Positions 27,638 to 36,834 of a DNA stretch of 64,000 bases are shown in pieces (position 1 is the stretch's first letter; each line of letters opens with the position of its first letter). The stretch covers positions 3,348,001 through 3,412,000 of the forward strand of contig NZ_CP095045.1 in NCBI RefSeq assembly GCF_022919155.1. Direction: 5' to 3'. The notes beneath the pieces were generated by a model, which saw only the letters and a program-made list of their open reading frames with translations, searched no databases and was not told the origin of the DNA. Origin of the DNA: Leucobacter allii. GTDB lineage: Bacteria; Actinomycetota; Actinomycetes; Actinomycetales; Microbacteriaceae. Made by a program: the position numbers and the translations under genes.

Positions 27638-30078
27638 CTATTCCGCGCTCCCGGGATCCCCAGCCCCCTCGGAGGCGGCGGGACCGCGGCCGGTGCGGCG
27701 CCGACGCCGCACGCTCCGCCAGATCCCGAATCCGAGCAGCAGGGCCGCGAGCACGCCGAGGGTCCACATGGCGATCACCTCGAAGCTCGCGCGGATCGTG
27801 ATCGGCAGCGTGCCCGTGAAGACCGTCAGCTCCCCGCCCGTCGAGGACACCGACACGACGAGGCCGGATTCGGCAGAGGAGATGCGGCTGCGCACGGGCA
27901 CGAGGACCGTCTGATTCGCCTCGGCGGGCACCGCCACCTCGGGGAAGCGGCGCTCGGCGACCGCGAGCGCCGCCGAGGCCGGCGCGGCCTCGACGGAGAC
28001 GACCGCGTCGAACGGCAGCGAGTTGCGCAGCTGCACGGGCACCCGGGTGGAGGCTCCCACGAGCTGCGTGTGCTCGGTGCTGATCGCCTGCACGCCCTCG
28101 AGGAGCTCGGCGTCGCGGAGCCGGAATCGATCGGCGACCTCCGCGAAGCCCGGCCCCGCGTGACGGGTGGCGAAGAGCTCGAGGAGGCGCGAGCGCTGGT
28201 AGCCGCTGAGGTACGCGGGGTGGGCGAGCACCGCGCCGAGCTCGCTCACCGAGGACTCCCGCCCGACCGCGGCGCCCAGCAGCTCCCGTCGCTCGTCGGC
28301 GGCATCCGTCGCGGCCTCGGCGGCCTCCGTCGTGGCCGAGGTGGTGCCGTCGGCATCGGTGGCAGGACCGGTGGCGGGATCCGCCGCGTCGGACTCCCCC
28401 GCGCTTGCCGCGTCCGCCGCGGGCACGGCGAGCGCGCCGGTGCCGGTCCGCTGCTCGGCGATCGGCGTGGCCCGCACCCAGTCGAAGCCGGCGAGCGCGT
28501 CGAGGATCGCCGCCGGGTCCTCCGCATCGCCGACGGCCCCGCGATCGAGGCCGAGGACGGCGGCGTCGCCGTTCGCCGCCGCGAACGCGGTGCGCGCGGC
28601 GAGCTCGGCGAGCCCGGCCGACCGCTCGGCCGGGGCGGCCGCGCCGAGCGCCGCCCGCGCGGCGCCGGCGAGGCCGGTATCCGTCACGATCGCGGTGCCC
28701 CCGGTGGCCAACTCGACGACCGGACCGTCATCGGCGGCGACAACGCCCGAATCGAGGACCACCGTGTCGATGCCCGCGTCGTCGAGCAGGGCGAGCGTCG
28801 CCGCGTCCGCCTCGCCCTCCGCGGGCCAGCCCGCGGGTTCCGTCTCGTCCCAGGCGGTGAGGGAGGCGATGTCGGGGAACGGGAAGTCGGCTGCGGGGTC
28901 GTCGCCCTCCGCGCCCGCGTCGGCATCGGCGGCCTCGGATCCCGCGCTCCCGGATCCGCCGCCCGCGCCGCCGGTGCGATCCGCCCCGGCCTCCGCGCCC
29001 GCCGGGGCGCCGTCTGCGGCGTCCGGATCGTCGTCTCCCGCGGTCGTCGCATCGGCTCCGTCGCCCGGGTTCGCGGCGTCGCCGCTCTCGGCGTCGGTGC
29101 CGCCCTGCTGCGGCTCGTCGAACGCGCCGAAGCGGGTCACGAAGTCGAGATTCGTCGGCTCCAGCAGGGTGGTGAAGCCGAGATCGGCCTGGGCCGCAGG
29201 GTCCGCGTCGGCGAACTGCAGCAGGAAGTCGGGCAGCGGGCTCCGTTCGAGGGCGGCGAGGAACCGCTGCGCGGCGACGGGGGCGTCGTCACCGTAGGCG
29301 CGGATGCCGGCGATCACCCTCGGGTCGATCGCGAGGGTCGCCTCCCGGGCGCGCGCGGCGGCGAGCAGCGCCTCCCAGCGGGGCACGAGCTCCTCGAGCT
29401 GGGTGCGCGTCGGCAGCGTGCGGATGTCCGCGGGCAGCACGAGCGGCACGATGACGCTCAGCGGCAGGACGACGGGATCGGCGGCGGCCGCGGCGTCGCG
29501 CCACACGACCGCGGACGACGCGCGCAGCGTCGCGGCGCGACCGGCCTGCTCGCCCGGCACGAGCTCGGCGCGCAGCGCGTAGACCCCCGCCTCGGGCAGG
29601 GCGCCCAGCGGCAGCTGATCCCGGGGCACCGAGACGGTCTGCTCCTGCTCCGCGCCCGGCCCGGTCGCGGGAAGGGGGACCTCCGCGATGAGGGCTCCCG
29701 CGGCTTCGCCGTCCGGCTCCGCGGTCTCGCCGGGGTCCGGCCCCGCGAGCGGCGCCGTGCCGAGACGGAGCTCGAGCGTGCCGGCCGGCAGCTCCTCCCC
29801 CCCGCGTTGCGCACGAGGACCTCGACGTCGATCGACGCCGTGCCGGGCCGCAGCACGGGATCCTGCGCCGCGACGACGAGCGCCGTGCGCGCCGCATCGC
29901 CCGCGGTCCCCGCGCCGTCCGCGTCGGCGTGCGCCGCGCGCGCGGTCGGCACGGCTCCCGGCCATCCGCCCGCCGCGACGGACGCGAGCGCCGCGATCCC
30001 CGCGAGCATCGCGATCCCGGCGCGCACGGCACGCCGACGGCGGCCGGGCGACGAGCGCGGGAGGCGGTCCGATGACAT
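27638..30078 (-). pseudogene. DUF6049 secreted/membrane protein, frameshifted at a C7 run
   Basis: Two frames together make one protein of about 813 residues. The first (ATG 30078) gives a basic leader and signal peptide (RAGIAMLAGIAALASVAAGG) and reads ALVVAAQDPVLRPGTASIDV, then VEVLVRNAGG. The second frame continues with EELPAGTLELRLGT and runs to 27638. The switch falls at a run of seven C on the plus strand (29797-29803); one more base would join them. The body has acidic Gly/Ala/Asp insertions (for example DGADATTAGDDDPDAADG) and ends with an Ig-like domain, a membrane helix (MWTLGVLAALLLGFGIW) and an Arg tail. Family: DUF6049, an extracellular protein near murJ in Actinobacteria, function unknown. 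A read error or slipped-strand variation are both possible. Confidence 0.8.
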
Positions 30079-30131
30079 GCCTGCAAGTCTAGGGACCGCG
30101 ACCGTGCATCGGCCCCCGGTACCCTTGGAGG

Positions 30132-31598
30132 ATGCCGTCTTCCGCTGGAACCCCGTCGCTCGCCGCCGCCATGGACGCCGTGCGCGCCCTCGCGGGGACC
30201 TCCCCGGTCGCCGTCCTCGCGGAGGCGTTCGCGGCGGCGGGCCATGAGCTCGCCCTCGTCGGCGGCCCGGTGCGCGACGCGCTGCTCGGACGGCCGGTGA
30301 CCGACCTCGACTTCACCACCTCGGCGCGCCCGGAGGAGACGCGGGCGATCCTCGACGCCGTCGCGGACACCGTGTGGGACGTCGGTCGCGACTTCGGCAC
30401 GATCGCCGCCCGGGTGCACGGGGAGACCGTCGAGGTGACGACGTACCGCGCCGAGATCTACCGCGACGACTCCCGCAAGCCCGAGGTGAGCTACGGCGAC
30501 ACCATCGAGGGCGACCTCCTCCGCCGCGACTTCACCATCAACGCGCTCGCGCTCATGCTGCCGGGGCTGCGCCTCGTCGACGTCTCGGGCGGCGTCGAGG
30601 ACCTGCTGGCCGGGCGCATCCGCACCCCGGCCTCCCCCGAGTCGTCGTTCACCGACGATCCGCTGCGCATGCTCCGCGCCGCCCGTTTCGCGGCGCAGCT
30701 CGGCTTCGCCGTCGTGCCGGAGACGCTGGGCGCGATCGTCCGCCTCGCCGATCGGCTCGACATCATCTCGGCCGAGCGGATCCGCGACGAGCTCGTCAAG
30801 CTCCTCGCGGCCGACGATCCCGTCCCCGGGATCCGGATCCTCGTCGACACCGGGCTCGCGGAGCGGTTCCTCCCCGAGCTCACCGCGCTCGTCGAGACCC
30901 AGGACGATCACGGCCGGCACAAGGACGTCTACGAGCACAGCCTGACCGTGCTGCGGCAGGCGGTCGAGCTCGAGCGCGCGCGGCGCGATCCGGGCGCCCC
31001 GGCGGCGCCCGACACCGTGCTCCGCCTCGCCGCCCTGCTGCACGACATCGGCAAGCCCGCGACGCGCCGCTTCGAGCGCGGCGGTGTCACCTTCCACCAC
31101 CACGACGTCGTCGGCGCGAAGCTCGCCAAGAAGCGGCTGCGCGAACTCCGCTTCGACAATGCGACCGTGAAGCAGGTCGCCCGCCTCATCGAGCTGCACC
31201 TGCGCTTCTTCGGCTACGGCGAGCAGCAGTGGACGGATTCGGCCGTGCGGCGCTACGTGCGCGACGCCGGCGACGAGCTGGAGCGCCTCCACATCCTCAC
31301 CCGTGCGGACGTCACCACGCGCAATCGTCGCAAGGCCGAGCGGCTCGAGCACGCCTACGACGACATCGAGCGGCGGATCGCGGAGCTCGCGGCGGCGGAG
31401 GAGCTCGCGGCGGTGCGGCCCGAGCTCGACGGCCAGCGGATCATGGCGATCCTCGGCATCCCGCCGGGCCCGCTGGTCGGGCGGGCCTACAAGCACCTCC
31501 TCGAGGTGCGCCTGGACGAGGGCCCCATCGGCGAGGAGGCCGCCGAGGCGCGGCTGCGCGCCTGGTACGCGGAGCAGACGGAGGGACGGGAACGATGA
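30132..31598 (+). CDS. pcnA: CCA tRNA nucleotidyltransferase
   Basis: 488 residues. It adds or repairs the CCA end of tRNAs. The nucleotidyltransferase head has GGPVRDALLGRPVTDLDFTT with the DxD pair, then LLRRDFTINALAL, and the RNA-binding piece TDDPLRMLRAARFAAQLGF. An HD domain follows (YEHSLTVLRQAV, then RLAALLHDIGKPATRR), as in the actinobacterial/PcnA subgroup. The gene is divergent from the DUF6049 gene by 53 bases. Both tRNA genes in this window already encode CCA, so the role may be mainly repair. It overlaps the next gene by 4 bases. Confidence 0.95.
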   Translation: MPSSAGTPSLAAAMDAVRALAGTSPVAVLAEAFAAAGHELALVGGPVRDALLGRPVTDLDFTTSARPEETRAILDAVADTVWDVGRDFGTIAARVHGETVEVTTYRAEIYRDDSRKPEVSYGDTIEGDLLRRDFTINALALMLPGLRLVDVSGGVEDLLAGRIRTPASPESSFTDDPLRMLRAARFAAQLGFAVVPETLGAIVRLADRLDIISAERIRDELVKLLAADDPVPGIRILVDTGLAERFLPELTALVETQDDHGRHKDVYEHSLTVLRQAVELERARRDPGAPAAPDTVLRLAALLHDIGKPATRRFERGGVTFHHHDVVGAKLAKKRLRELRFDNATVKQVARLIELHLRFFGYGEQQWTDSAVRRYVRDAGDELERLHILTRADVTTRNRRKAERLEHAYDDIERRIAELAAAEELAAVRPELDGQRIMAILGIPPGPLVGRAYKHLLEVRLDEGPIGEEAAEARLRAWYAEQTEGRER

Positions 31599-32404
31599 GC
31601 GAGGATCCCCGGGACTGGTTCGACGGCCGGGCGCGCGTCCTCTTCGTGCACGCCCACCCCGATGACGAGACGATCACCACGGGCGGCACGCTCGCGGCGC
31701 TCGCCGAAGCCGGCCGCGAGCCGCTGCTCGTCACGCTCACGCGCGGCGAGCGGGGCGAGGTGGTCGCCGGCCCGCTCGCCGCGCTCGCGGGAGCGCACGG
31801 CCTCGCGGTCGTGCGCCAGAACGAGCTGCGGACGGCGCTCGGGATGCTCGGCCTCGAGCGCCACGCCTTCCTCGGCGCTCCCCCGGCCCGCGCCGCCGGG
31901 CTGCCGCCCGCGATCTACGAGGACTCGGGCATGCGCTGGGGCTCGGACGGCCGCGCGGAGGCGGACGGCGCCGCGGGCGCCGATGCGCTCACGAGCGCGC
32001 CGGCCGTTGAGGTCATCGCCGACCTGCTCGCCGCGGCGGACGCGGCGGGCGCCGGGGCGATCGTGAGCTACGACGACGGGGGCGGCTACGGTCACCCCGA
32101 CCACGTGCTCGCGCACCGCGCGTCCCGCGCCGTCGCGCTCGCGCTCGGGCTGCCCTTCTGGGAGATCCTCGGCAGGGCCGAGGCCGCCGCGGCGACGGCG
32201 GGAGACGATCCCGATCCCCGCCATCTCCGGGCCGAGGCGCACGACGTCTCCCCGTGGCTCGACCGCAAGACCGCCGCGCTGCGCGCCCACGGCACGCAGC
32301 TCGTCGTCGACGGCGCGGACCTCGTGCACGTCGGCGGTCAGCGGGAATCCATCGGCACGACGGAGGCCTTCGCGCTGCGGGCCGCGCCGCAGGCGGGCGA
32401 CTGA
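31595..32404 (+). CDS. mshB: PIG-L/MshB-type zinc deacetylase
   Basis: 269 residues. The PIG-L zinc-binding motifs are AHPDDE (FVHAHPDDETITTGG) and GYGHPDHVLAH. Arrangement and the RGERGEVV stretch resemble MshB, which deacetylates GlcNAc-inositol in mycothiol synthesis; Mca is the close alternative. The rest of the mycothiol pathway is not in the window, so the precise substrate is inferred. ATG 31595 overlaps the pcnA stop (ATGA). The AHPDDE motif starts about 20 residues into the protein, which is usual. Confidence 0.78.
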   Translation: MSEDPRDWFDGRARVLFVHAHPDDETITTGGTLAALAEAGREPLLVTLTRGERGEVVAGPLAALAGAHGLAVVRQNELRTALGMLGLERHAFLGAPPARAAGLPPAIYEDSGMRWGSDGRAEADGAAGADALTSAPAVEVIADLLAAADAAGAGAIVSYDDGGGYGHPDHVLAHRASRAVALALGLPFWEILGRAEAAAATAGDDPDPRHLRAEAHDVSPWLDRKTAALRAHGTQLVVDGADLVHVGGQRESIGTTEAFALRAAPQAGD

Positions 32405-32557
32405 CCCGGGATCCGCTCTGCGCCACGGCCGCGAGGTGTTAGTATGGACAGGTTGTCTGTGCGCCGAACCGTCGGGGACGCGCGCGGGCACGATGCACTA
32501 ACACCCTCCTGTCACAGAAATCCTGTGGCCGTGAAGTCCGAAGGAGGTGGGTCAGTA
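32405..32557 (+). promoter_or_regulatory. rpsF-operon leader and promoter region
   Basis: A 153-base leader region. A -10-like TAGTAT lies near 32440-32445, giving a likely start around 32452 and a leader of about 105 bases. It contains a small hairpin (CACAG-AAATC-CTGTG near 32513-32527) and a consensus ribosome-binding site AAGGAGGT at 32541-32548. An S6:S18-type autoregulatory RNA is known in rpsF leaders of other bacteria; I cannot confirm it here. Confidence 0.45.
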
Positions 32558-32920
32558 ATGCATCCGTACGAACTCATGGTGATCCTCGATCCGGGTATCG
32601 ACGAGCGCACGGTGGCCCCCAGCTTGGAGAAGTTCCTGGGCGTCATCCGCAACGCGGGCGGCGAGATCGAGAACGTCGACATCTGGGGCAAGCGCCGTCT
32701 TGCTTACGAGATCAAGAAGCAGGCCGAGGGCATCTACGCCGTGGTCAACTTCACCGCGACCCCCGAGGCGACCGCCGAGCTGGACCGCCAGCTGGGTCTC
32801 TCCGAGGCCGTGCTGCGCACGAAGGTGCTCCGCGCTGACGAGCTCATCGCCCAGCGCGCCGCGCAGGCGAAGCGCGATCAGGCGAAGGCCGCCCGTGCGG
32901 CCGCGAAGGTGGGCGCGTAG
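32558..32920 (+). CDS. rpsF: 30S ribosomal protein S6
   Basis: 120 residues from ATG 32558 ([19 protein letters not shown]), preceded by a full AAGGAGGT. The S6 core is seen in [20 protein letters not shown]. The C-terminus is an Ala/Lys/Arg-rich extension ([19 protein letters not shown]). It binds the central domain of 16S rRNA with S18. It is the first gene of rpsF-ssb-rpsR-rplI. Confidence 0.98.
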   Translation: MHPYELMVILDPGIDERTVAPSLEKFLGVIRNAGGEIENVDIWGKRRLAYEIKKQAEGIYAVVNFTATPEATAELDRQLGLSEAVLRTKVLRADELIAQRAAQAKRDQAKAARAAAKVGA

Positions 32921-32923
32921 ATC

Positions 32924-33457
32924 ATGGCCGGCGAGCCGCTGATCACCGTCGTCGGCAACCTCGTTGCCGACCCCGAGCCGCGGGTCAGCCAGGCGGGCAA
33001 GTCGTGGGTGACCTTCCGGATCGCCTCGACGCCGCGCGTGCGCGACCGCCAGTCGGGTGACTGGTCGGACGGCGAGCCGCTGTGGCTCGGCTGCCGCGCA
33101 TACGGCGAGTACGCCGACAACATCGCGGCGTCGCTCACCAAGGGCATGCGCGTCCTCGTGCAGGGCCGTCTCACGCAGCGCAGCTACACCGACAACCAGG
33201 GGCAGCAGCGCACCTCCCTCGACCTCGAGGTCGAGGAGATCGGACCCTCGCTCCGCTTCGCCACGGCGCAGGTGTCGCGCGGGCAGTCCCGCGGCCAGGT
33301 CGGCGGCTTCGGCGGCGGCAACGCCCAGCCCGCCGGTCAGCCGAGCTGGGGTCAGCCCGCGGCGCAGCCGCAGGACAACCCCTGGACCAATTCGGGCCAG
33401 GGCGACTCCTCCGCCGGCGGCTTCGGCGGCGGATTCGACGACGAGCAGCCCTTCTAG
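32924..33457 (+). CDS. ssb: single-stranded DNA-binding protein
   Basis: 177 residues, 3 bases after rpsF. The OB fold spans 1-115 ([20 protein letters not shown], then [17 protein letters not shown]). A Gly/Gln/Pro-rich linker leads to the acidic tip DDEQPF, which recruits replication and repair partners. It coats single-stranded DNA at forks and will act with DnaB, encoded about 1.3 kb downstream. Confidence 0.97.
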   Translation: MAGEPLITVVGNLVADPEPRVSQAGKSWVTFRIASTPRVRDRQSGDWSDGEPLWLGCRAYGEYADNIAASLTKGMRVLVQGRLTQRSYTDNQGQQRTSLDLEVEEIGPSLRFATAQVSRGQSRGQVGGFGGGNAQPAGQPSWGQPAAQPQDNPWTNSGQGDSSAGGFGGGFDDEQPF

Positions 33458-33564
33458 GCAGCAGCCCCGCCTCCGGGCGGCGAGCTCCCCTCCGCCGGTC
33501 ACCGGCGGCGAAACACTTCTTGTCCCGGGCGAGATCCCGGGGCGCATCACGAAAAGAGACCACT

Positions 33565-33825
33565 ATGGCAGGCAAGTCCAGCGGCGCAGGCCGCAAGCCG
33601 GGTCGCGGCAAGAACGCGAAGGCCGTTGCACCCGCGAAGAAGCAGACCGTCGGCGTCATCGACTACAAGGACGTCGCGACGCTCCGCAAGTTCATCTCTG
33701 AGCGCGGCAAGATCCGCGCCCGCCGCATCACCGGCGTGTCCGTGCAGGAGCAGCGTCTGATCGCGAAGGCCGTGAAGAACGCCCGCGAGATGGCGCTCCT
33801 CCCCTACGCCGGTTCCGGCCGCTAA
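33565..33825 (+). CDS. rpsR: 30S ribosomal protein S18
   Basis: 86 residues from ATG 33565. [19 protein letters not shown] and [20 protein letters not shown] are the S18 core; no Cys zinc ribbon is present, so this is the zinc-free (C-minus) form. The 107-base gap after ssb holds a GC-rich hairpin (CCGCCGG-TCA-CCGGCGG type near 33493-33509) and may attenuate between ssb and rpsR. Confidence 0.97.
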   Translation: MAGKSSGAGRKPGRGKNAKAVAPAKKQTVGVIDYKDVATLRKFISERGKIRARRITGVSVQEQRLIAKAVKNAREMALLPYAGSGR

Positions 33826-33838
33826 GGAGTAGAGCATC

Positions 33839-34288
33839 ATGGCGAAGGTAATTCTCACCAACGAGGTCCAGGGCCTCGGCTCGGCCGGCGACGTCGTCGA
33901 CGTCAAGAGCGGCTACGCGCGCAACTACCTGGTGCCCCAGGGCTACGGGGTGCACTGGACCCGCGGCGGCGAGGCCCAGGTGGCCCAGCTCCGCGCGGCC
34001 CGCGCGGCCCGCGCCCTCGCATCCGTCGAGGACGCGCAGGTGCTCAAGGCGAAGCTGCAGGAGGGCAAGATCCGCCTGCACGCCAAGACCGGCACGGGCG
34101 GGCGCCTCTTCGGTTCGATCAAGCCCGCAGCGGTCGCCGCAGCGGTGTCGGACGCCGGCCTCGGCGAGATCGACAAGCGCAAGATCACCCTCCCCTCGAT
34201 CAAGTCGACGGGCGAGTACCAGGCGGTCATCCACCTCCACGAGGGTGTCGACGCCGAGGTCACCCTGCAGGTCATCGCCCAGCGCTGA
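33839..34288 (+). CDS. rplI: 50S ribosomal protein L9
   Basis: 149 residues, 13 bases after rpsR. The N-terminal rRNA-binding domain starts [20 protein letters not shown] and has [13 protein letters not shown] (the L9 signature). A long helix leads to the C-terminal domain with [16 protein letters not shown]. Full length. A strong terminator follows at 34300-34337. Confidence 0.97.
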   Translation: MAKVILTNEVQGLGSAGDVVDVKSGYARNYLVPQGYGVHWTRGGEAQVAQLRAARAARALASVEDAQVLKAKLQEGKIRLHAKTGTGGRLFGSIKPAAVAAAVSDAGLGEIDKRKITLPSIKSTGEYQAVIHLHEGVDAEVTLQVIAQR

Positions 34289-34299
34289 CCGTGCCGCGA

Positions 34300-34337
34300 A
34301 CGGGGCGGCGGGATCCTTCGGGATCCCGCCGCCCCGT
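34300..34337 (+). terminator. rplI-operon terminator
   Basis: A perfect 17-bp stem (ACGGGGCGGCGGGATCC and its complement) capped by a TTCG tetraloop, 12 bases after the rplI stop. The UUCG cap makes it very stable. Confidence 0.9.
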
Positions 34338-34406
34338 CGTCGTGTCCGGGGGCGGTCTCGTGAACGGCCCGTGAACGGGCGCCGACATTCCCGGGCCGAT
34401 CCGGAC

Positions 34407-34436
34407 TTGACAAGCGGCCCTCGCGTCCGGATTTAT
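34407..34436 (+). promoter_or_regulatory. possible promoter overlapping a DnaA box upstream of dnaB
   Basis: A consensus -35 TTGACA (34407-34412), an 18-base spacer and a poor -10 ATTTAT (34431-34436), the latter overlapping the DnaA box at 34433-34441. If real, DnaA would repress it. The leader to dnaB would be about 300 bases. Confidence 0.35.
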
Positions 34437-34740
34437 CCACAGCCCTCGGGCGATTCGAAGATTCAAGCTTCACCTGAGAGTTGAATAACTTTCGACTTGT
34501 GGATAATCAAAACCCCAGTTCAGCGCGAAAATATCCGCATCAATGCACAAGCCGTCCACAGGCTATCCCCAACGATGTGGAAACCGCGCGGCGAAATTCG
34601 GCGAGTTATGCACCGAGTTATCCACAGGCTTTTCGGGTCGCTGTTTGAAGCGCCGCCGCCGCCCCCCTACCGTGAATGTCAGGGGTCCGGTGTCTGATCG
34701 AACAGTGACCGGATCCGTCTCATCGTGAAGGAGTGACCGC

Positions 34741-36117
34741 GTGTCGATCGCACACCTGGGAATCCCCGACCCGTTCCTCGAGGACGCGTCGCGCGGCCAT
34801 GAGCGGACCCCGCCCTACGACCTGCTCGCCGAGCAGAGCGCCCTCGGCGGCATGCTGCTCTCGAAGGACGCGGTGGCCGACGTCACGGGCCTCCTCAAGG
34901 GCGGCGACTTCTACGTGCCGAAGCACGAGGTGATCTACGAGGCCGTCCTCTCGCTCTACTCCCGCGGCGAGCCGACCGACGTGATCACTGTGACCGACGA
35001 GCTCACCAAGACGGGCGAGCTGCAGCGCGCCGGCGGCCCGGAGTACCTGCACACGGTCACGAGCATCGTGCCGACGGCGGCGAACGCCAGCTTCTACGCC
35101 GAGATCGTGGCCGAGAAGGCCCTGCTGCGCCGGCTCGTCGAGGCGGGCACCCGCATCGTGCAGATGGGCTACGCCGGCGAGGGCGAGGCGATCGATCTCG
35201 TGAACGTGGCGCAGTCGGAGATCTACGGCGTGACGGGCGAGAACCAGGGCGAGGACTACGTGCCGCTCTCGCTCGCGGTCGACGCCGCGCTCGAGGAGAT
35301 CAACAAGGCCAACGGCGCCGCCGACGGCATGCTCGGGGTGCCGACCGGTTTCAGCGAGCTCGACGCGATGACCAACGGCTTCGCGGGCGGGCAGATGATC
35401 ATCATCGCGGCGCGCCCCGCGATGGGCAAGTCCACGCTCGCCATGGATGTGGCGCGCCACGCCTCCGTGCACGCCCAGGCGCCGACCGTGTTCTTCTCGC
35501 TCGAGATGGGCCGTGCGGAGATCGCGATGCGCCTGCTCGCCGCCGAGGCGACCATCCCGATGCAGACGCTCCGCAAGGGGGCGCTCGACGGCCGCGACTT
35601 CCAGAAGCTCGCCGCCACGCAGGCGCGCGTGGCCGAGGCCCCGCTCTTCATCGACGACAGCCCGAACCTCACGCTCGTCGAGATCCGCGCGAAGTGCCGG
35701 CGCCTCAAGCAGCAGCACGGGCTGCGCATGGTGGTCATCGACTACCTGCAGCTGCTCTCATCGGGCAAGAAGGCCGAGAGCCGGCAGCAGGAGGTGTCGG
35801 AGTTCTCGCGCGCGCTGAAGCTGCTCTCGAAGGAGCTCGACGTCCCCGTCATCGCGCTCTCGCAGCTCAACCGCGCCTCCGAGCAGCGCGCCGACAAGAT
35901 GCCGGCCATCAGCGACCTGCGCGAGTCCGGATCCCTCGAGCAGGACGCCGACATGGTGATCCTGCTGCACCGCGAGGCCGTCGGCGACCGGGACAGTCCG
36001 CGGGCGGGCGAGGCCGACTTCATCCTCGCGAAGCAGCGCAACGGGCCCACGGGTACCGTGACGGTGGCGTTCCAGGGCCACTACTCGCGCTTCCAGGACA
36101 TGCCGCAGGGCGTCTGA
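34741..36117 (+). CDS. dnaB: replicative DNA helicase DnaB
   Basis: 458 residues from GTG 34741, with AAGGAG in front. DnaB is the hexameric helicase at the fork. The N-terminal collar domain covers 25-130 (PPYDLLAEQSALGGMLLSKD). The RecA-like motor has Walker A ARPAMGKST (224-232), Walker B MVVIDYLQLLS, and the DnaB signature VPVIALSQLNRASEQR with the arginine-finger region near the end. No intein interrupts it, unlike several actinobacterial dnaB genes. Its loader DciA is encoded about 19 kb to the left. A DnaA-box cluster lies in its upstream gap. Confidence 0.98.
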   Translation: MSIAHLGIPDPFLEDASRGHERTPPYDLLAEQSALGGMLLSKDAVADVTGLLKGGDFYVPKHEVIYEAVLSLYSRGEPTDVITVTDELTKTGELQRAGGPEYLHTVTSIVPTAANASFYAEIVAEKALLRRLVEAGTRIVQMGYAGEGEAIDLVNVAQSEIYGVTGENQGEDYVPLSLAVDAALEEINKANGAADGMLGVPTGFSELDAMTNGFAGGQMIIIAARPAMGKSTLAMDVARHASVHAQAPTVFFSLEMGRAEIAMRLLAAEATIPMQTLRKGALDGRDFQKLAATQARVAEAPLFIDDSPNLTLVEIRAKCRRLKQQHGLRMVVIDYLQLLSSGKKAESRQQEVSEFSRALKLLSKELDVPVIALSQLNRASEQRADKMPAISDLRESGSLEQDADMVILLHREAVGDRDSPRAGEADFILAKQRNGPTGTVTVAFQGHYSRFQDMPQGV

Positions 36118-36221
36118 GGCTCGCCCGGCGGACACGCCTCGGTCGCCCGGCGCGATCAGGCGCGGCCCAGCTTCCCTGCGGTGAGCAGGGTAGACTGGGA
36201 ATCGACTCGGAAAGGTGTGTC

Positions 36222-36797
36222 ATGACGCTTGCGGCTGCTCCTGCTGGAGGTCCGGCGACTCCTGACGCACTCCCCTCTCGAGGCGTCCGGCTGTTCCGCG
36301 TCGCGGTGCTCCTCGTGGCCGGCCTCGCCATCGCCTTCAGCGCGACGATGCACGAGCGGCTGGGCTTCGATCTCGCGCTCGCGAGCGTCGCGCTCGGGGC
36401 CATCGGGGTCGCCCATCTTGTCCACGTGCTCCGCGGTCGCGCCGCGGGCGGCGTGGCGATCCCCGCGCTCCTCGGCGCCGTCGCGCTCGTCGCGGCGCTC
36501 GTCGTGCCCTTCACCGGTACCGCGATCGGCTTCGCGGTCGCCATCGCCGCCTGGGCGCTCGTGAGCGCGCTGCTCGAGTTCATCGGGGCGGCGGTGCGGC
36601 CAGGCAGCCGCCAGGACGCGACGCTGCTCGGTGCGATCGGGATCCTCCTCGCGATCTGCGCACTGCTCGTGCGGGACGACCCGGTGGCGATCCTCGGCTT
36701 CTTCGGCGGCTACGCGATCGTCGCGGGGGTCTTCCTCGGCATCTCGGCCTTCGATCGCCGCGGCGGAGCCCCCGAGGCCGCCGCGGGCGCGCGATAG
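36222..36797 (+). CDS. multi-pass membrane protein (HdeD/DUF308-like)
   Basis: 191 residues, with six hydrophobic segments in three pairs: VAVLLVAGLAIAFSATM, then ASVALGAIGVAHLVHVL, ALLGAVALVAALVVPF, AIGFAVAIAAWALVSALLEF, LLGAIGILLAICALLV and AILGFFGGYAIVAGVFLGI. The paired-helix pattern and the D-D-P motif before the last helix are like DUF308/HdeD proteins. A TAGACT -10-like box lies near 36190, about 27 bases before ATG 36222, which is preceded by GGAAAGG. The role is unknown. It is followed by another small membrane protein. Confidence 0.72.
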   Translation: MTLAAAPAGGPATPDALPSRGVRLFRVAVLLVAGLAIAFSATMHERLGFDLALASVALGAIGVAHLVHVLRGRAAGGVAIPALLGAVALVAALVVPFTGTAIGFAVAIAAWALVSALLEFIGAAVRPGSRQDATLLGAIGILLAICALLVRDDPVAILGFFGGYAIVAGVFLGISAFDRRGGAPEAAAGAR

Positions 36798-36834
36798 TCC
36801 TCCTTCGATTCGATCCCTTCCGGAAAGCCACACG

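Larger units (their letters stand above)
34289..34740. other. rplI-dnaB gap with DnaA-box cluster
   Basis: 452 bases without a gene. After the rplI terminator, a stretch of low G+C content (42 of 100 bases in 34451-34550 by hand count) is bracketed by perfect DnaA boxes: TTATCCACA at 34433-34441, TGTGGATAA at 34498-34506 and TTATCCACA at 34618-34626. A near match TTATGCACC is at 34606-34614, and weak CCGTCCACA / TGTGGAAAC sites lie between. It holds more perfect boxes than the dnaA-dnaN gap. It could be a secondary or even the main origin element, or a DnaA-controlled promoter region for dnaB. Confidence 0.75.

Noticed and set aside
28900..29100. Acidic Gly/Ala/Asp stretches in the DUF6049 gene as a separate gene or frame error
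   Set aside because: The frame is open and the family commonly carries low-complexity insertions; no second frame has better motifs.
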